DNA from: Solirubrobacterales bacterium
GTDB taxonomy: Bacteria; Actinomycetota; Thermoleophilia; Solirubrobacterales; 70-9
Assembly (NCBI GenBank): GCA_009379895.1
Contig: WHSW01000007.1
Location: forward strand, 10,711-47,888
Reading direction: 5' to 3'
Length of the DNA stretch: 37,178 nt
Made by a program: the position numbers and the translations under genes. The notes beneath the pieces were generated by a model that was given only the letters and a program-made list of their open reading frames with translations, was not told where the DNA came from and did no database searches. Positions 36,566 to 37,178 of this stretch are shown piece by piece. Each line of letters starts with the position of its first letter. The stretch's first letter is position 1.

Positions 36566-37159
36566 CTACTCGATGACCGCGATCCAGAAGTCTCCGTTCA
36601 CATTCGCGCCCGCTGAGTTGTTGACTTCGACCAGCGCCTGATTCGGGTCGTCCTCCCCGTCGCAGTTCGCCTCCCCGTTGGTCCCTCCTGGGCCGGGAGC
36701 GCAGATCGCGACCGCCACCTCGTCGGCATCGGTCCCATCGAAGTTCGGGGAGATGACGATTCCGTGATCGACGAGGCTCGCGTCGAACTCCAGGACATAA
36801 CGGCCGGCCTGCGGCTGGGCGACCAGCTCGATGTCCCCGCTTTGAGCGGTTATCGACGCATTGGCGCCCCCCTCGACGAGAGCCCACTGGATCTGCTGTT
36901 GGAAGGTATCCGGCTCCTGTCCACCGAGGCTGTCCGCGTCGTCGGCGTTGTCGGCCTCATCGGCGAAGTCGGCCTCTGCCGCGGAGTCGGCCTCGTCGGC
37001 GAAGTCGGCCGAGTCGGCGAAGTCGGCCTCTGCCGCGGAGTCGGCCTCGTCGGCGAAGTCGGCGTCGTCGGCGTGAGCCACCGATAGGTCCGGCGCCCGC
37101 TTCTTGATCTGCTTCTTGGCTTGCTTCTTGGCGATCTTCCTGATCTTCGAGTCGTGCAT
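36566..37159 (-). CDS. Protein with basic N-terminus and acidic Ala-Asp-x tripeptide repeats
   Basis: A 197-residue protein, unrecognised. The first 25 residues are Lys-rich (IRKIAKKQAKKQIKK). Residues about 29-77 are some 16 tandem Ala-(Asp/Ala)-x triplets (ADD, ADF, ADE, ADS, AAE and so on). A C-terminal domain (about 85-197) looks beta-rich: ALVEGGANASITAQSGDIEL, AGRYVLEFDASL, and two Cys in AICAPGPGG and ANCDGEDDP that could be a disulfide. The end WIAVIE fits an extracellular beta-sandwich. The ATG is 37157-37159, but the frame stays open to the window edge, so the start and a signal peptide may lie outside. Confidence 0.6.
   Translation of the reverse strand: MHDSKIRKIAKKQAKKQIKKRAPDLSVAHADDADFADEADSAAEADFADSADFADEADSAAEADFADEADNADDADSLGGQEPDTFQQQIQWALVEGGANASITAQSGDIELVAQPQAGRYVLEFDASLVDHGIVISPNFDGTDADEVAVAICAPGPGGTNGEANCDGEDDPNQALVEVNNSAGANVNGDFWIAVIE
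36961..37068. repeat. 54-base tandem duplication inside the Ala-Asp-x repeat region
   Basis: Copy one at 36961-37014 and copy two at 37015-37068 are identical over the first 49 bases and differ at three of the last five. Each copy encodes 18 residues (six triplets). The near-identity indicates a recent duplication within an older 9-base repeat array. Confidence 0.85.
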
Positions 37160-37178
37160 CTTCTTGGTTGCGAACTCC

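Overview
The window looks like chromosomal DNA of a high-GC actinobacterium, most likely class Thermoleophilia (Solirubrobacterales/Gaiellales relatives). That placement is an inference. It rests on the very high GC with G/C-ending codons, frequent GTG/TTG starts, a fused PafB-PafC-type WYL regulator, an ECF41 sigma factor, DtxR and IdeR-type signals, and secreted RTX-repeat proteins. I see no phage, transposase, integrase, CRISPR array or rRNA; the content is mostly core metabolism and regulation.

Layout. 1-3926 (minus): a PafBC-like WYL protein, an MBL hydrolase, a flavin split-barrel protein and RmlA (cut by the window edge), read leftward. 4068-5331: a small membrane protein facing a secreted DUF11/RTX protein. 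5482-8915: an OB-HD protein divergent from an MFS exporter, whose 3' end overlaps a YihY membrane protein tail-to-tail by 106 bp. 8955-13862 (minus): an NAD-epimerase and ECF41 sigma factor coupled by ATGA behind a textbook ECF41 promoter, then a secreted SGNH hydrolase and a zinc-ribbon MBL protein. 13930-14002: tRNA-Phe. 14093-15088: an iron-siderophore-type binding lipoprotein with an IdeR/DtxR-like box over its start codon. 15161-18842 (minus): FolP-like, MrfA-like helicase and LOG-like genes joined by ATGA overlaps. 18865-21734: HAD phosphatase, PepT and a DtxR-family regulator. 21814-26211: aminotransferase, inositol-phosphatase, coiled-coil membrane protein, SucD and SucC. 26335-29460 (plus): HAD hydrolase, sulfotransferase, RpiB-like and RibD-reductase-like genes. 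29518-31903 (minus): membrane protein, UDP-HexNAc dehydrogenase and a stand-alone half of a UDP-GlcNAc 2-epimerase. 31986-32090: a 34-codon mini-gene. 32361-33746: TetR regulator and a helical protein. 33764-36062: GreA-like factor and a two-component pair. 36085-37159: two hypothetical proteins, one with a tripeptide-repeat domain.

Themes. Many genes show a TANNNT hexamer 6-10 bases before the start codon and no Shine-Dalgarno sequence, which implies widespread leaderless transcription. This pattern fixed several starts. The less ordinary items are the 34-codon leaderless mini-gene next to the half-epimerase, a palindrome holding both -10 elements of a divergent pair, a leaderless upstream mini-ORF before the MFS gene, and a DtxR homologue with MntR-like metal ligands. 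There is no gene-free stretch above 300 bases; the longest are 32091-32360 and 33075-33341, described below.
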